A stretch of DNA of 64,000 bases from NCBI RefSeq assembly GCF_033115175.1, contig NC_084839.1:41649501-41713500 (forward strand), given 5' to 3'. The notes below the pieces were generated by a model. The model searched no databases and was not told the origin of the DNA. It saw nothing but the letters and a program-made list of their open reading frames with translations. Origin of the DNA: Lepus europaeus. Taxonomy: Eukaryota > Chordata > Mammalia > Lagomorpha > Leporidae. Of this stretch, positions 31,471 to 42,515 are shown in pieces (the stretch's first letter is position 1; every line of letters starts with the position of its first letter). The translations under genes were made by a program, and so were the position numbers.

Positions 31471-33239
31471 TAGTAATTTGGCTGCTTTTACCAGACCTAC
31501 TCTGTCACTTGACAAAATTCTCTTTCCCCCTAAACACACAGCTACGTATTGGGCACATCAGTTAGATTCACTTTGTAATCCGTGCCTGATCACTCCCGCA
31601 CACATGCCTTGTGGGTCTCGGGCAGCTGCTTCTTTCTCTGCTGTTGGGACTGGCTTGTTTCTTGTGTAGTTTGTTTTTTTGTTTTTCAGCTCTTGACTAT
31701 GAGATACTCCTTGGAACTAACGTTTTTGAGAGAATTCTCCTTTAAAGATTTTTGTTCACTTTAGCAGGTGCCAAGGAGTACATGTGATTTTGAAGCACAT
31801 GTTTGGTTTGCAGATTTGGGGCTCACTCAGGCAGCAGACAATCAACAGGGGATGCAACATTTTTGTGATTTGTGATAGATTACATTGTCTCTCTCTCTCT
31901 TTTTTGAAATTCCAAGTATTTTCTAATTTTCTTCTTTGATGTTGAATTATTTGAAAGCGTTTTTAAGCTGCAAACATGTGTTATTGACGCTTGCTACCCT
32001 CGATCACTCCTCTGCGCATTCTCCAAGAGGACATACATTGGCCATGACAGCCCTGCCTGGGCCTTGGTTACCTCGTGCTCATACGAGAATCACCACTGCA
32101 CACTCTTTGGCACCCATGCTCTCTGCACAGGGGAAGAACGCCCTTTGTCCCATTTTTCTGTTCCGTTTTTATCTGTGTGTAGTGACATATCTACTCCAGG
32201 TCTTATAAAATTATTCCGGAGAAAAATTCACAGAGAAAGCCTGCTGGAGAGGACCTCAGTGGTGAGCCGAGGCTCCTGGACTGCCGTGAAACACAAGGGC
32301 ACACTGAAGGCGGGCAGCCAGCATGCTTGCTCTGAGGACACGGGATGGATTTGTTTAATGTCTGAAAGGTCATCCGCGCTGGGAAAGGGGAAGGCGAGCT
32401 CTGCGCTCCCGCCCACGGCCTGTTAACCTCACCCCTGGCAGCTGCACGGGGAAGAAGCTTGCCAGTCCTCTTGCCCCTCCTTTGCTGTTCACGTACTCTG
32501 GCCATCCACGTGCATCACCCCGCCCAGGCAACATGCTCCCTACGGAGGTCTGCCATGGGAAAGCCTTTCCTTCAGAGCCCCAGACCACCAGGCCAGGCGT
32601 TCTTCCCCTCCTGGGTCCATCCTGGCATTGACTTCGGTGCGGAAGAGTGTGGCCACCCATGCCCGACTCTGGGTCACTGCCTGTTCACACCAACTTAGAC
32701 ATTCCCCGCTCCCGAAGGCAGAACACATGGCAACAGGGTCAAAATCAAGGCAAATACGGAGCCCGCGAACTTGCACTTTACAACAACTTTCTCCTAGCTC
32801 CCCTCCGATTTCCAGCCCTCAGTCCCAGCGCGTCTACCCCAGCACAGCAATCACCGTCAACTACCACTGACATATTTAAATGGGCTCCCTTTCTTTGTCC
32901 CTTACAAAAATCTGCCATGGACACCCTTCGCTTAGAAATTAAGGTTCAGATGAAAGAGCACCAGCACTGGTGGATAAAAAAGGCTAAAAAATAGCAACTA
33001 TAAATAGATACTTGTTTTCTTTTCTCAGCTTCTTTAATGAACACAGAATTATATAAAATAATTATGCCAATGTGTTGTTGGATATGCAACATATATGGAT
33101 CTAACAACAATATAACAACTACAGTACAGAAAGGGGAGAAAAGGAATAGAGGCATAGGATCTAAGGTTTCTACATTTCAGTGGGAATAAGTTAGTATAAT
33201 CAGAAGCAGGTTCTGCTGAGTTAAGATGTATATGGCAAG
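31471..33239. other. Intergenic sequence between two L1 relics
   Basis: About 1.8 kb with a GC-rich middle (32230-32860) inside an AT-rich neighbourhood. Frames such as 32064-32426 plus and 32370-32660 minus have no recognisable family and overlap on both strands. No repeat identified with confidence; a T-run near 31890 follows a (TC)n stretch. Confidence 0.4.
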
Positions 33240-33422
33240 CCTAGAGAAACACTAAGACTACAACTCTAAACAAAGACATCACAAATAAAGAAAACCACAG
33301 ATCAACGTCTCTAATGAATACAGCAGCAAAAGTCCCTGCCAAAATACTAGCTGACCAAATCCAGCAATAGAGAAGAAAGGATATGTATATGTACATGTAC
33401 ATGTATATGTATATGTCTACGT
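33240..33422 (+). repeat. L1 ORF2 fragment, left end of a multiply interrupted L1
   Basis: AAATAAAGAAAACCACAGATCAACGTCTC and AAAAGTCCCTGCCAAAATACTAGC are L1 ORF2 text. The A/T/G alternation at 33379-33418 (ATGTATATGTACATGTACATG) is a simple repeat at the junction. The L1 continues after the LTR at 33900. Confidence 0.8.
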
Positions 33423-33899
33423 TATATCAGTTTGCTGGTGCTGCCCTTAAAAAGTGTTGCAAACTGGGTGCTTAAATAACAGAAATCTATTGTCTGGCAT
33501 TTTTGCAGGCAAAAAGATTGGCATGGGCTTGGTCAGGGACAGGGTTGGTTCCTTCTGAGGGTACTAGGGAAGGCTCTGGGCCAGGCCTCTGTTTCTCCTT
33601 CTGATAGTTTCTTGCTTTGTGGCAGAGTAATGCCCATCTTCATACAATGTCTACAGCGTGTGTGTGTGTGACATCACATGACCTGACTGCGCCCTGTGTG
33701 ATGTGAGTGTGTGTCCAAACTTCCCTTTTATAAGAACAGAAAGCATACTGGATCACGGCTCACCTTAATCCATTATGACCTCACTTTCGCTAAGAACATC
33801 TGCAATGACCCTGTTTGCAAATGAAGTCACTTTATGAGAATACTGGGTTTAGGACTTCAACATATGAATTTTTCGGGGACAAAATTCAATCTATAACAT
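33423..33899 (-). repeat. MLT1-type MaLR LTR, antisense, inserted in L1
   Basis: ATATCAGTTTGCTGGTGCTGCC, GCAAACTGGGTGCTTAAATAACAG, CTTTTATAAGAACAGAAAGCATACTGG, GGGTTTAGGACTTCAACATATGAATTTTTCGGGGAC and the end ATTCAATCTATAACA are the antisense MLT1 LTR layout. Solo, with no internal sequence. Confidence 0.8.
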
Positions 33900-34186
33900 A
33901 TCCCATGGCTAAGTAGAAAGTATCCCAGGAACACAAGATTAATATTAAATTAAAATTAACAAATGCAGCCTATCACATTAATAGAAAAAAGGAAAAAAAC
34001 ACACAATTATCTCAATAGAGGCAGAAAAAGAATTTGACAAAATTCATTAAAAATTACTCAAAAAACTAGGTGTATAGGGAACTTCTTCAACCTAATAAAG
34101 GGCATGTACAGAAAACCCCACAAAGCACCAAGCAACATCACACTTAATGATGAAAGACTGAATGCCTTTCCCTTAAGATCAGGGAC
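33900..34186 (+). repeat. L1 ORF2 continuation
   Basis: GCCTATCACATTAATAGAAAAAAGG, ATTATCTCAATAGAGGCAGAAAAAG, AATTTGACAAAATTCATTAAAAATTACTC and GAACTTCTTCAACCTAATAAAGGGC are L1 ORF2 phrases in the correct order after 33240-33422. Confidence 0.85.
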
Positions 34187-34490
34187 AAGGAGCAGGTGTT
34201 TGATGGTAATGTTCAGGATGCTGCTTAGGATTCCTGCTTCTCATATCCAAGTGCCTAGTTTGAGTGCTAGCTCTACTCTTAATTCCAGGTTCCTACGAAT
34301 TTGAAACCCAGGAGGCAGGAGGTGATGCCTCAAAGTACCAGGCCCCTGCCACCCATGTGAGAGTCCTGGATTCAGTTCATAGCTCCTGGATTTGGCCTTG
34401 TCCAGCCGCAGCTGTTGTAGACATTTGGGGAATGAATCATCAGATGGACGGTTTCTCTCTCTCTCTGCCTTTCAAATACAATTTTTTAAA
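34187..34490 (+). repeat. C-type SINE, sense, older subtype, within L1
   Basis: GACAAGGAGCAGGTGTTTGATGG head, ACCCATGTGAGAGTCCTGG, GCTCCTGGATTTGGCC, ACATTTGGGGAATGAATCATCAG, (TC)n and TTTCAAATACAATTTTTTAAA tail. It separates L1 ORF2 text on either side. Confidence 0.8.
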
Positions 34491-35374
34491 TAATCAGGAA
34501 GAAGACAAAAAATGTCCATTCTTATCACTTCTATTGAACAATGTACTGGAAGGTCTAGTCAGAACATTTAGGCAAGAAAATGAAAAGAATTTAATTTGGA
34601 AATAAACTATCTCCTTTCAAATATGGAATGGAAATCCCAAGAAATCCACTAGAAAATGACTAGAACTAATAAATAAGCTCTGCAAAGCAGGATTTAAGAT
34701 CAACATAAAAATTGTTTTTATATATTTACAGTGAATATTCAGAAAATAAAGATGAGAAAATTCCACTTATAACTGTGTCAAAAAGATTAAAATGCTTAGA
34801 AATAAGTAAAACAAAACAAGTGCAAAAATTATACTAGGAAAACAATAGGAAAGAACCTCCTACTAAATGGAAAGACAGTTCACATTTGTGGGGCAGATGA
34901 TTTAACAGTGTTTAGATGGCAATATTCTCCAAACTGACCTACAGGTGCAGCACAATCCCAATCAAAATTTCAGCTGTTCTGTTTGCAGAAATTGACGAGG
35001 TGATCATACACATGAAAATGTAGGGAACCCAGAACAGCCAAGCAATCCTGAGAATGAGAAGAGGGAGAGGATTCACATTTCTGAAATTCATAATTTACTA
35101 CAAATCTACAGTATTCAAGACTGAATGGGACTTAGATATGGATAAACATAGATCAGGGATTAGAATAGATTGACATGTCTACAGCCTAAAACCCTTACCT
35201 CCGTGGTCAACTGATAACTGACAAGGGTCTCAAGACAATTAAATGGGGGAAAGAAACATCTTTTCAACAAAAAGTGTCAGAACAACTAGACAACTGAATA
35301 TCCATTAGCAAAAGAATCAATTTGGCCCTCTACCCCATTCCATACACAAGCATACTGATTATTAAACTCTTATT
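34491..35374 (+). repeat. L1 ORF2 continuation
   Basis: CTATTGAACAATGTACTGGAAGGTCTAGTCAG, AAGCAGGATTTAAGATCAACATAAAAATTG, CAGGTGCAGCACAATCCCAATCAAAATTTC, and CCAGAACAGCCAAGCAATCC are canonical L1 ORF2 phrases in sense order. Frames are broken throughout. Confidence 0.9.
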
Positions 35375-35377
35375 TGT

Positions 35378-35432
<55 letters not shown>

Positions 35433-35745
35433 GCACGAGTGTGCATGCTGAGGGGAGGGGAGAAGATGGGAGGGAAGAGGAGGGGAGGGAGCAATTCCAT
35501 TTGCTGGTTCATGCCCCAAATGCCCACAACAGCCAGGATGGGCTGGTGCTGAAGCTGGGGGCCTGAAATTCAGCCTAAGTTTCCCTCCTGGGGTCCAGGA
35601 ACTTAGCTATTTGAGCCATCACCTCTACCTGCTAGGGTCTACACTAGCAGGAAGCTGGAATCAGGAGTCAGAGCTGGGAAGGGAACCCAGGCACTCCAGT
35701 GTGGGACATGGATGTCTTAACTGCTAGGCTCAATGCCCATCCCAG
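35375..35745 (-). repeat. Old C-type SINE with long (GA)n, antisense, within L1
   Basis: (GA)n run at 35380-35430, a GGGAGGGGAG purine stretch, CATTTGCTGGTTCATGCCCC, CTAGCAGGAAGCTGGAATCAGGAGTCAGAG and TCTTAACTGCTAGGCTCAATGCCC head complement. Flanking ATTATTAAACTCT (about 35360) and ATTGTTAAACTCT (about 35746) are a 1-mismatch duplication. Confidence 0.85.
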
Positions 35746-35920
35746 ATTGTTAAACTCTGAAAAGACAACATAGGCATACATCTTCATGCCTTTAGATTAG
35801 GCAACAGTTTCTTAAATATGACATCGAAATCTCAAGCATCAAAAGAAAAAAAAAACAGATAAACTGAACTTCATCAACTAACAATTTTTTGTTTCAAAGG
35901 ACATTATCAAGAAAGTGAAA
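35746..35920 (+). repeat. L1 ORF2 continuation
   Basis: Short remnant (ATGACATCGAAATCTCAAGCATC, AACTGAACTTCATCAACTAACAATTTTTTG) lying between two SINE insertions, consistent with the C-terminal part of L1 ORF2. Confidence 0.75.
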
Positions 35921-35927
35921 AGTGATG

Positions 35928-36562
35928 GGCTTTGCCCAAGGAGTTAAGATGCCTTGGGTCTCATACTAAAGTATTTGGATTTGAATACTGGATCCATTAT
36001 TGATTCCAGCTTCCTGCTAAATGTGGGAGTTGAGAAGCAGCAGGTAGTTATGTCCCTCCACCAAGAGGGAGACCTGGATGAAGTTCCTGGCTCCTGGCTT
36101 TGGCTTGGCCCAGCCCCAGCTGTTGTGGGTGGGCATTTGGGGAGAAAACCAGAGAATAGGAAAACTCTGTTTCTGCCTTTTTTTTTTTTAAGATTTATTT
36201 ATTTATTTGAAAGTCAGAGTTACACAAAGAGAAGACAGGCAGAGAGAGAGAAGAGAGATCTTCCATTCGCTGGTTCACTCCCCAATTGGCCGCAACGGCC
36301 AGAGCTGTGCCGATCCGAAGCCAGGAGCCAGGAGCCAGGAGCTAGGAGCTTCTTCCGGGTCTCCCACATGGGTGCAGGGGCCCAAGGACTTGGGCCATCT
36401 TCTACTGCTTTCCCAGGCCATAGCAGAGAGCTGGATCGGAAATAGAGCAGCCGGAACTCGAACTGGCGCCCATGTGGGATGCCGGCGCTTCAGGCCAGGG
36501 CATTAACCCACTGCGCCACAGCGCTGGCCCCTGTTTCTGCCTTTAGAATAAAAAAAAAAAAA
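35928..36562 (+). repeat. C-type SINE, sense, split by a second CSINE
   Basis: Left part 35928-36180 (GGGCTTTGCCCAAGGAGTTAAG head, GACCTGGATGAAGTTCCTGG, TTTGGCTTGGCCCAGCCCC, CTCTGTTTCTGCCTT). Tail part 36531-36562 (CTGTTTCTGCCTTTAGAAT plus poly-A). AGTGAAAAG flanks the whole element on both sides. The element at 36183-36530 sits inside its tail. Confidence 0.85.
36183..36530 (-). repeat. CSINE, antisense, nested in another SINE
   Basis: T-run, AAGATTTATTTATTTATTTGAAAG tail complement, GA-stretch, GTGCAGGGGCCCAAGGACTTGGGCC core, GCATTAACCCACTGCGCCACAGCGCTGGCC head. CTGTTTCTGCCTTT at about 36168-36181 and 36532-36545 is its target duplication. It still has strong consensus match, so it is younger than its host SINE. 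Confidence 0.95.
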
Positions 36563-37510
36563 AAAAAAGTGAAAAGAAAACCTACAGAATGGAATAAAGT
36601 TTTTTTTTTTTTTTTTATAAATCATCTTTTGGTAAGAAACTTGTATCTAGAATATATAAAGAATTCCTGCAACATAGAAAAACAACCTAATACAAATTGG
36701 TCAGTCTGAACTGATGTTTCTTTGGAGATATACAAATGGCCAATAAGCAAATAAAAGGATGGTTAACAATATTACACACGAGGGAACTGCAAGTTAAAAC
36801 CACAATGTAAAACCATTTCACAGCCACTAGGATGGATATAATAAAAAAATACACACCACAAATGCTGATAAGGATGTGGAACAATTGTAATCCCCAGGCA
36901 TTGCTGGTGAAAATGTAAAATGGTGCAGCAATTTGGAAAACAATTTGGCTATTCATCAAAATGTTAAACATAGCCACCATTTGATCCAACAATCCTACTC
37001 CTAGGTACATAACCAAGAGAAATACAAACATGACTACACAAAAATTTGTATGTGTATGCTCATGGGAGGATAATTCATAATAGCAAAAATAGGGAAAGAA
37101 TCCAATATCTATCAACTGATGACTGGATCATTCCAATGTATATTCATACAGCAAAATGCTATTCAGCAATAAAAAGAAATGAAGTTCTGACATATGCTAC
37201 AATATGAATGAACCCTGAGAACATTAAGCTAAATGCAAAAAACCAATTGCAAAACATTATCCAATTCCCTTTAAGGAAATCCATGGAGACAGAAAGTAGG
37301 TTAGTGGCTGTCTAGGCCTGGAGTTGGGGTTGGAATGTGGAGCGACTGCTAATGGGGACAGGGTTTCTTGTTGGGGTAATAAAAATACTCTAAAATTTAC
37401 TGTGGTAATGGCTGCAGAACTCTGTGAATATACTAAAAACCATTGATTTGTGCCCTTTAAATGGGTGAATTGTATGGTATGTGAATTATATGTCAATAAA
37501 GCTGTTACCA
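36563..37510 (+). repeat. L1 ORF2 end and 3' UTR, right end of interrupted L1
   Basis: ATGGCCAATAAGCAAATAAAAGGATGG, GTTAAAACCACAATGTAAAACC, CCACCATTTGATCCAACAATCC, GAAATCCATGGAGACAGAAAGTAGG, GCGACTGCTAATGGGGACAGGG and GTGAATTATATGTCAATAAAGCTGTTACC give the complete L1ME-like 3' UTR through its terminus near 37510. Confidence 0.9.
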
Positions 37511-38999
37511 GGAAAAAAGGGCAAGGTGAAGTTTCTGGAGGCAAGGTTTTTGATTGCAGACTATTTTCTTTGGTCCTGGCCCTATTCACTGGGACTGTAT
37601 TAAGTGAAGAGTTGGCCAAAGCCCAAAGGAACTCTTGCTCTGCGCTTTGCCTTGAGCAATTTATTTTTCAATAACCCTTTGTCCAATTAGACATACACAG
37701 TCCAGTTTTGCATATCCTCTCCTAGGGTTTTGATGTTTTTATCTTGGGGATGGAGCGGGGCTTGTTTTCCCCTTTGAAAGATGTGGTGGGTTAAGGGCCA
37801 ACTGTCAGTTTTCGTTTTCTTGGCCCCTGAATCACGTCCATTTTCAACTGCAACAGCTTCCAATATCAATCATACAGGAGCCAAACCCTCCATGAGCCAG
37901 AGATCTCCCCACCGCTCTGCATTTCTAATCAGGGTTCTTAGAGGTCTAGATGGAAGGCAGGGATCCGAGGAACCCAGCAAACAATGAGCAAATAGAGGCT
38001 TTTTGGTACCTGGACCACTTGGGTACTGTTACAAGTTGTGGGGCCAGGAACAGGCAGGCTGGGGCCAGCTCGCAGGGGAGCCGGTTGGGTAGCCTGGGTG
38101 ACAGTTGAGTTCCACAAGTCCAGAACAGCAGCTAGGCATGACTGGGCATTTGGGCGAGAACTGGCGTGGTGGGAGGCAGCTCAGTAAGCTAAGTGAGTTT
38201 GGAAGTAGCTCAGATCTGAGGCTCCACAGGCCGTCACGGACCTGAGTATGAGGCTCCTCAGACTCGAACAGCCTCGCCTGCGAAATCCCCACCCTATCCG
38301 CAGCCAGGTCCTCCCCAGGTAGCCTGGCTATTACTGCTGTCATGTTGTTTGCTGTCTCACCTGGGCTGGGGGCTTCAGCGTGGCCTTCCTCATGCATGTT
38401 GCTGTGAGACTCCTAAAGGCTCTAAAACAAGGCTCTGATGCGACTCAGCCCACTTCCTTCGCCGCTGTCCACGGAAGCCGAGTGATAAAGTCTGGGAAGG
38501 TAGGTGAGTTGTACCTGGTAAGGTGAATGTCCCAGGAGACAGGAAAGAACCTTATTTTTCCTACATCCTCATCCCCATCCTCCCCCCACTGTCTTGAGCC
38601 ACCATCATTCCACACAGCTTCTTCCAAAACAACCTGACAACTAAGAAGTTGGCAATGCTTTCTTAGGAGGCTGCGATGAGCTTAGTAACGCAGCTCTTTG
38701 CACTGGCGATTTCTGTTTCTGGGCCCATTTCTCTTTTCCCTTCCTCTTCCTGCACTGGAATTGTAACTCCCAGTAAAGCAGAGCACACAAGCTTTGTTCT
38801 GGAGAAAGTGCGCTACGACAGAGACCTAGACCAAACTTGGAGGAATAAAGCGAAGATGGGAGACTCAGAAGGTCTGGAGATGGGGTCCAACTCCGAGGAG
38901 GTAAGGAACGAATAAGAGGGGCGTGAGGAGCCTGGATTACCATGAGCAGCTGCAGATATCCACGGATGCCATCCCACTGGAGTCTACAGAGGAAGACAC
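37511..38999. other. Intergenic sequence, no gene recognised
   Basis: About 1.5 kb of unique-looking sequence. At 38853-38903 an ATG in good context (GCGAAGATGGG) is followed 45 bp later by GAGGAGGTAAGG, which looks like a splice donor. The implied 15-residue start (MGDSEGLEMGSNSEE) matches nothing I know, and no promoter is evident, so it is not called as a gene. Confidence 0.4.
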
Positions 39000-39245
39000 T
39001 AATGAGATGCTGTCCTTATGTACCTGAGTGCATAGGCAGAGGAGGTGAACAAGAGGCATGCTGGACGAGGAGAGCTCATAGAAGTGACCTTGACCTAGTC
39101 TGGGGGCTCAGTGAGGCTTTTCTGAGAAACACCATCTGCGCTGAGATCCAAACCTGTGACTCAATAAAGGGGTGGGGGTCAGAGTGAGGGGAGACTGTTC
39201 CAGAAAGAGGATGCCTACAGAGGCACTGCAGAGAGAGCACCATGC
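39000..39245 (-). repeat. L2 relic, antisense (probable)
   Basis: GAGCTGAGATCC-type wording (CTGCGCTGAGATCCAAACCTG), GGAGACTGTTCCAGAAAGAGGATGCC and GAGGCACTGCAGAGAG follows the antisense ancient-repeat text gagctgagacctgaagg ... gagcattccaggcagagg, common in L2 relics. Confidence 0.5.
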
Positions 39246-39375
39246 TGAATCAGGGAACACAAAGAACCCTACCCACGAGGAGTGGGGCCTCTCTGCCTGG
39301 GCTTTCAAATTTTTTTTTTAAATATAAATCCACAATAAAGAATATATTTTACATTTTAACGCAGTATCAATGCGC

Positions 39376-39395
39376 GCACACACACACACACACAC
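39376..39395. repeat. (CA)n microsatellite
   Basis: About ten CA units preceded by GCGCG. Likely polymorphic. Confidence 0.85.
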
Positions 39396-41642
39396 ATAGA
39401 CACACAGGATGGAAACAGAAGATCAGGAAGCAAGCCTGTCCTTCCTGTATGGGGGGTTTTGTACTAGCTATGGAGGTTGAAATGTGCACTGGCTCTGAAG
39501 GAGCAATGGCACTGGGACCAGGTGCCACGGGTCCCTGCAGCACGGCCAGCCATTGTTTATATACATGCACTGAAACACATCAAGTCAATGTGCAGGTGTT
39601 GATAAGGAAAGATGGGCTTGTTGTATGGTAAAGAGAAAAAGTAGAACATTATAGGATTCCAATTTGTTAAAAATCCCTACATATGAGGGAGTAGATACGT
39701 TGAAAAAAAAGCTGGGATACACATAAACCATGCAAGTGGCTACTTCTCAGATTATAGATTTCTGTGTTCCAACTTTTATATTTCATTACTTGTGTTTTCT
39801 ATAGTACCCATTACTTCTGCAATCAGAAAAAAGTCACAAAGTGACAACAAAATGGCCAAAAATAACTTCAGATGTTTCTGTGGTTGCTTCCACAGGTAAA
39901 GTGACAGTAAACCTCATTAGAAATCCAGTTGTTTGGCTATTGAAGTAGTAAATTACACCAAACTGGACTCAACTAGCCTTTGGAGTTTCAGCTCCATGGA
40001 ATTGCTTTTACTTTGTGAAGCAAAGAACCTGAGCAAAGCTTAGGTTTGATTTTCCTTGGAGCTACCTCCTCCCCTTCATTGCCAAGAGACTTAAACCTGC
40101 ACAGCAGGTGGGCAACTGTCAAATGATCAATTGCTGAGACAGGAGGAGGACATCTAAAAGGCAAGCTCCCTTGAGGGAAATTTCCCTAGTTATCATGGGC
40201 CTGGCCACACGGATGTGGAAAGTTTGTCAGAGTGAAAAGCTTTCAGTAGCAGGTTTTCATCCATCTGTTAGTTGATTGCTTTTGCAAAATACTGCAATAA
40301 ATCTGGGACTTCTTTCTGGCCCGACTGCTTGACTAAAACTTGGTAATCCAACAACACAGAGCTCTTAACAAATGGCTTTCCCTGCCTCCCCCATCTTCCC
40401 TTCACCACTGTACCTTTAACTTCGGCTTTTTCTTCCGTGTGAACATTTCAGGCCGCCACGTCAGATGGGCCATCCAGTTGTGGCACATTCTCTGGCAGCT
40501 GAGAGGCTGCCCTGCGGTACTTAGATGAATAATTATTTCCCTTCTTTAAGGTGAGACTTTCCTCCTTGGAAATACTTGCAAGGTGTGTAGTGCAATCTTT
40601 ATTTAGATGTCTGGTGAGCTGCAAGGGAACCGCAAGTCTTTTCTGGGGTGACTTTTAAATTAACTTCGAAAAAGGTAATTTTTAGCGCTGACAAGACCAC
40701 AATCTCCCTACCCCATTTGCTCCCTAAGAACCCGAGCCTTCATACAGAGTCATCCTCACCATATAAAACTAGTGAGCGAGAAGAAATCTAATCCTTCTTC
40801 CTGTGGACCAGACTGCTCTGGCAACGAGCCCAGTCATTCAGGAGTTCTCCAGGATCTGTTATTTAAATCCAACTCATAATGACTGATTTTAGGCAGGAAG
40901 CCAAAATGAAAAGATGGACTGAATATATTTTGGGTTTTGCCATCCCTGTTCCTTCTTACCAACTCCAATTTTAACACAAGTGCTAACTCTGAGGTCAGGG
41001 TTAGATATGTAGACACCCCAACATGAGCACCCCATCAATCAGAAGCTAAGCTTTCCAAAGGTCCCGTGGTTTCAAATGAGTTGGGATGCCACCATGTTCT
41101 GAAGTCGGCAGCAGCCAGGCTGAACTCCCAAATGCCCATGTTATTGAGTTTAAAATGCCTTTTGTTGTAGTTTAAAATTCAACTCCTCTAGGCTGAACAC
41201 AGCCTCAAAAGATGTCTTACTCATCTTTCGTCCCTACTACTTGGCACAGGGTCTCACAGTAGGGGTCTAGGAAATGCCTTCTGGATGAACTTCGAGGTCT
41301 AAGACCCATGTTTCCCCTACTTTTTAATTACACCCCACAACCATGGCCATTCAGTCACCTCTCAAAAGTCCCTCCATATTTGGTTATAATTTAAAAACAA
41401 ATTTTATTTATGTATAATTCATCTAGAATTCAGTTTTGTGAGTCATGTGGCATTATACTTTTGTCCTATGTGAAAACCACTTTTTAACAGACATTAAGTT
41501 CCCAATGACTTTGAATTGTTTTTATTCTGCTTTTCTGTTTGTCTATTCCTATGCCAGTAACACGCTGTTTAAATGATGGCAGTTTTGGAGTATAATCTCT
41601 GGTAGGGAAGAATCCTCCATACCATCCAATTTAATTTGTCTT
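39396..41642. other. Intergenic sequence with an L2 3'-end relic
   Basis: About 2.2 kb without a gene. An L2-like 3' end lies at about 41200-41300 (CTACTACTTGGCACAGGGTCTCACAGTAGGGGTC, AAATGCCTTCTGGATGAAC). Otherwise unique-looking, with modest AT-richness. Confidence 0.45.
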
Positions 41643-41974
41643 TTTCAAGATTTATTTATTTTATTTGGAAGGCAGATTTACAGAGAGAGAGGGGAAGAGA
41701 CAGAGAGAGAGAGATCTTCCGTCTGCTGTTCACTCCCCAGATGGCTGCAATGGCCAGAGTTAGCCTGGTCTAAAGTCAGGAGCCAGGAGCTTCCTCCGGG
41801 TCTCCCGTGTGGGTGCACGGGCCCAAGCACTTGGCCATCATCTGCTACTTTCCCAGGCATATTAGCAGGGAGCTGGATTGGAAGTACAGCATCTGGGATT
41901 TAAATTGGCACCCACATGGGATGCCAGCACTGCAGGTGGCGGTTTTACCTGCTATGCCACAGCACTGGCCCCTC
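41643..41974 (-). repeat. CSINE, antisense, full length
   Basis: CAAGATTTATTTATTTTATTTGG tail complement, GA-stretch, GTGCACGGGCCCAAGCACTTGGCC core, GCAGGTGGCGGTTTTACCTGC and GCCACAGCACTGGCCCC head. Diverged relative to the younger subtype. Confidence 0.9.
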
Positions 41975-42099
41975 AATTATTATTCTTTTAAAATATTGAT
42001 TTGACTTTTGTTATTCTCCCCCCAAAAATTAATTTTTTGATTTAACTAAATATACAAACAGAAAAAAAATCAACTGGCAAAAGTATGTGTGTATATACT

Positions 42100-42216
42100 A
42101 GAGGTCTACAAAAATTTCAAGGAAATTTTTATTATGAAAAGACTGAATGGATTTCAAAAATGTTTTGTGACCCAAAAGTATTCTTTTAATTTCATTTTCT
42201 GTAAACTTTCAAAAAG
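42100..42216. repeat. Mariner-like MITE fragment
   Basis: TCTACAAAAATTTCAAGGAAATTTTTATTATG ... TTCTTTTAATTTCATTTTCTGTAAACTTTC follows the same layout as the elements at 51267 and 59720: an inverted-repeat-like pair of arms around a GGATTTCAAAAATGTTTTG centre. Name by analogy only. Confidence 0.5.
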
Positions 42217-42515
42217 TTTTATTTATTTTATTTGAAAGGCAGAGGAGAGAGAGAGAGAACCTCTGTCTGCTGGTTTACTTCCCAAATGCCCACAAGAGCT
42301 CATGGTGGGCCAGGTTGAAGCCAGGAGCCCAGAATGCTAACCAGGTCTCTGACATGGGTAGCAGTACTTCTACTAAATACTTGAGCCATCAACTGCTACC
42401 GCCCAGGGTGGACATTAGCAGGAAGCTGGATTAGAAGCGGACTTCATCCCCGGCAATCAGATAAGGGGATGCAGAGGTCCCAACGGTGGCTTAATCTGCT
42501 GTGTTGCAACACCGA
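42217..42515 (-). repeat. C-type SINE, antisense, old
   Basis: TTTTATTTATTTTATTTGAAAGGCAG tail complement immediately abuts the MITE. Then CTCTGTCTGCTGGTTTACTTCCC, TTAGCAGGAAGCTGGATTAG and CGGTGGCTTAATCTGCTGTGTTGCAACACCG head complement. Confidence 0.85.

Noticed and set aside
35375-35435. Coding or regulatory meaning of the long GAGAGA run
   Set aside because: It is the expanded simple-repeat part of an antisense C-type SINE.
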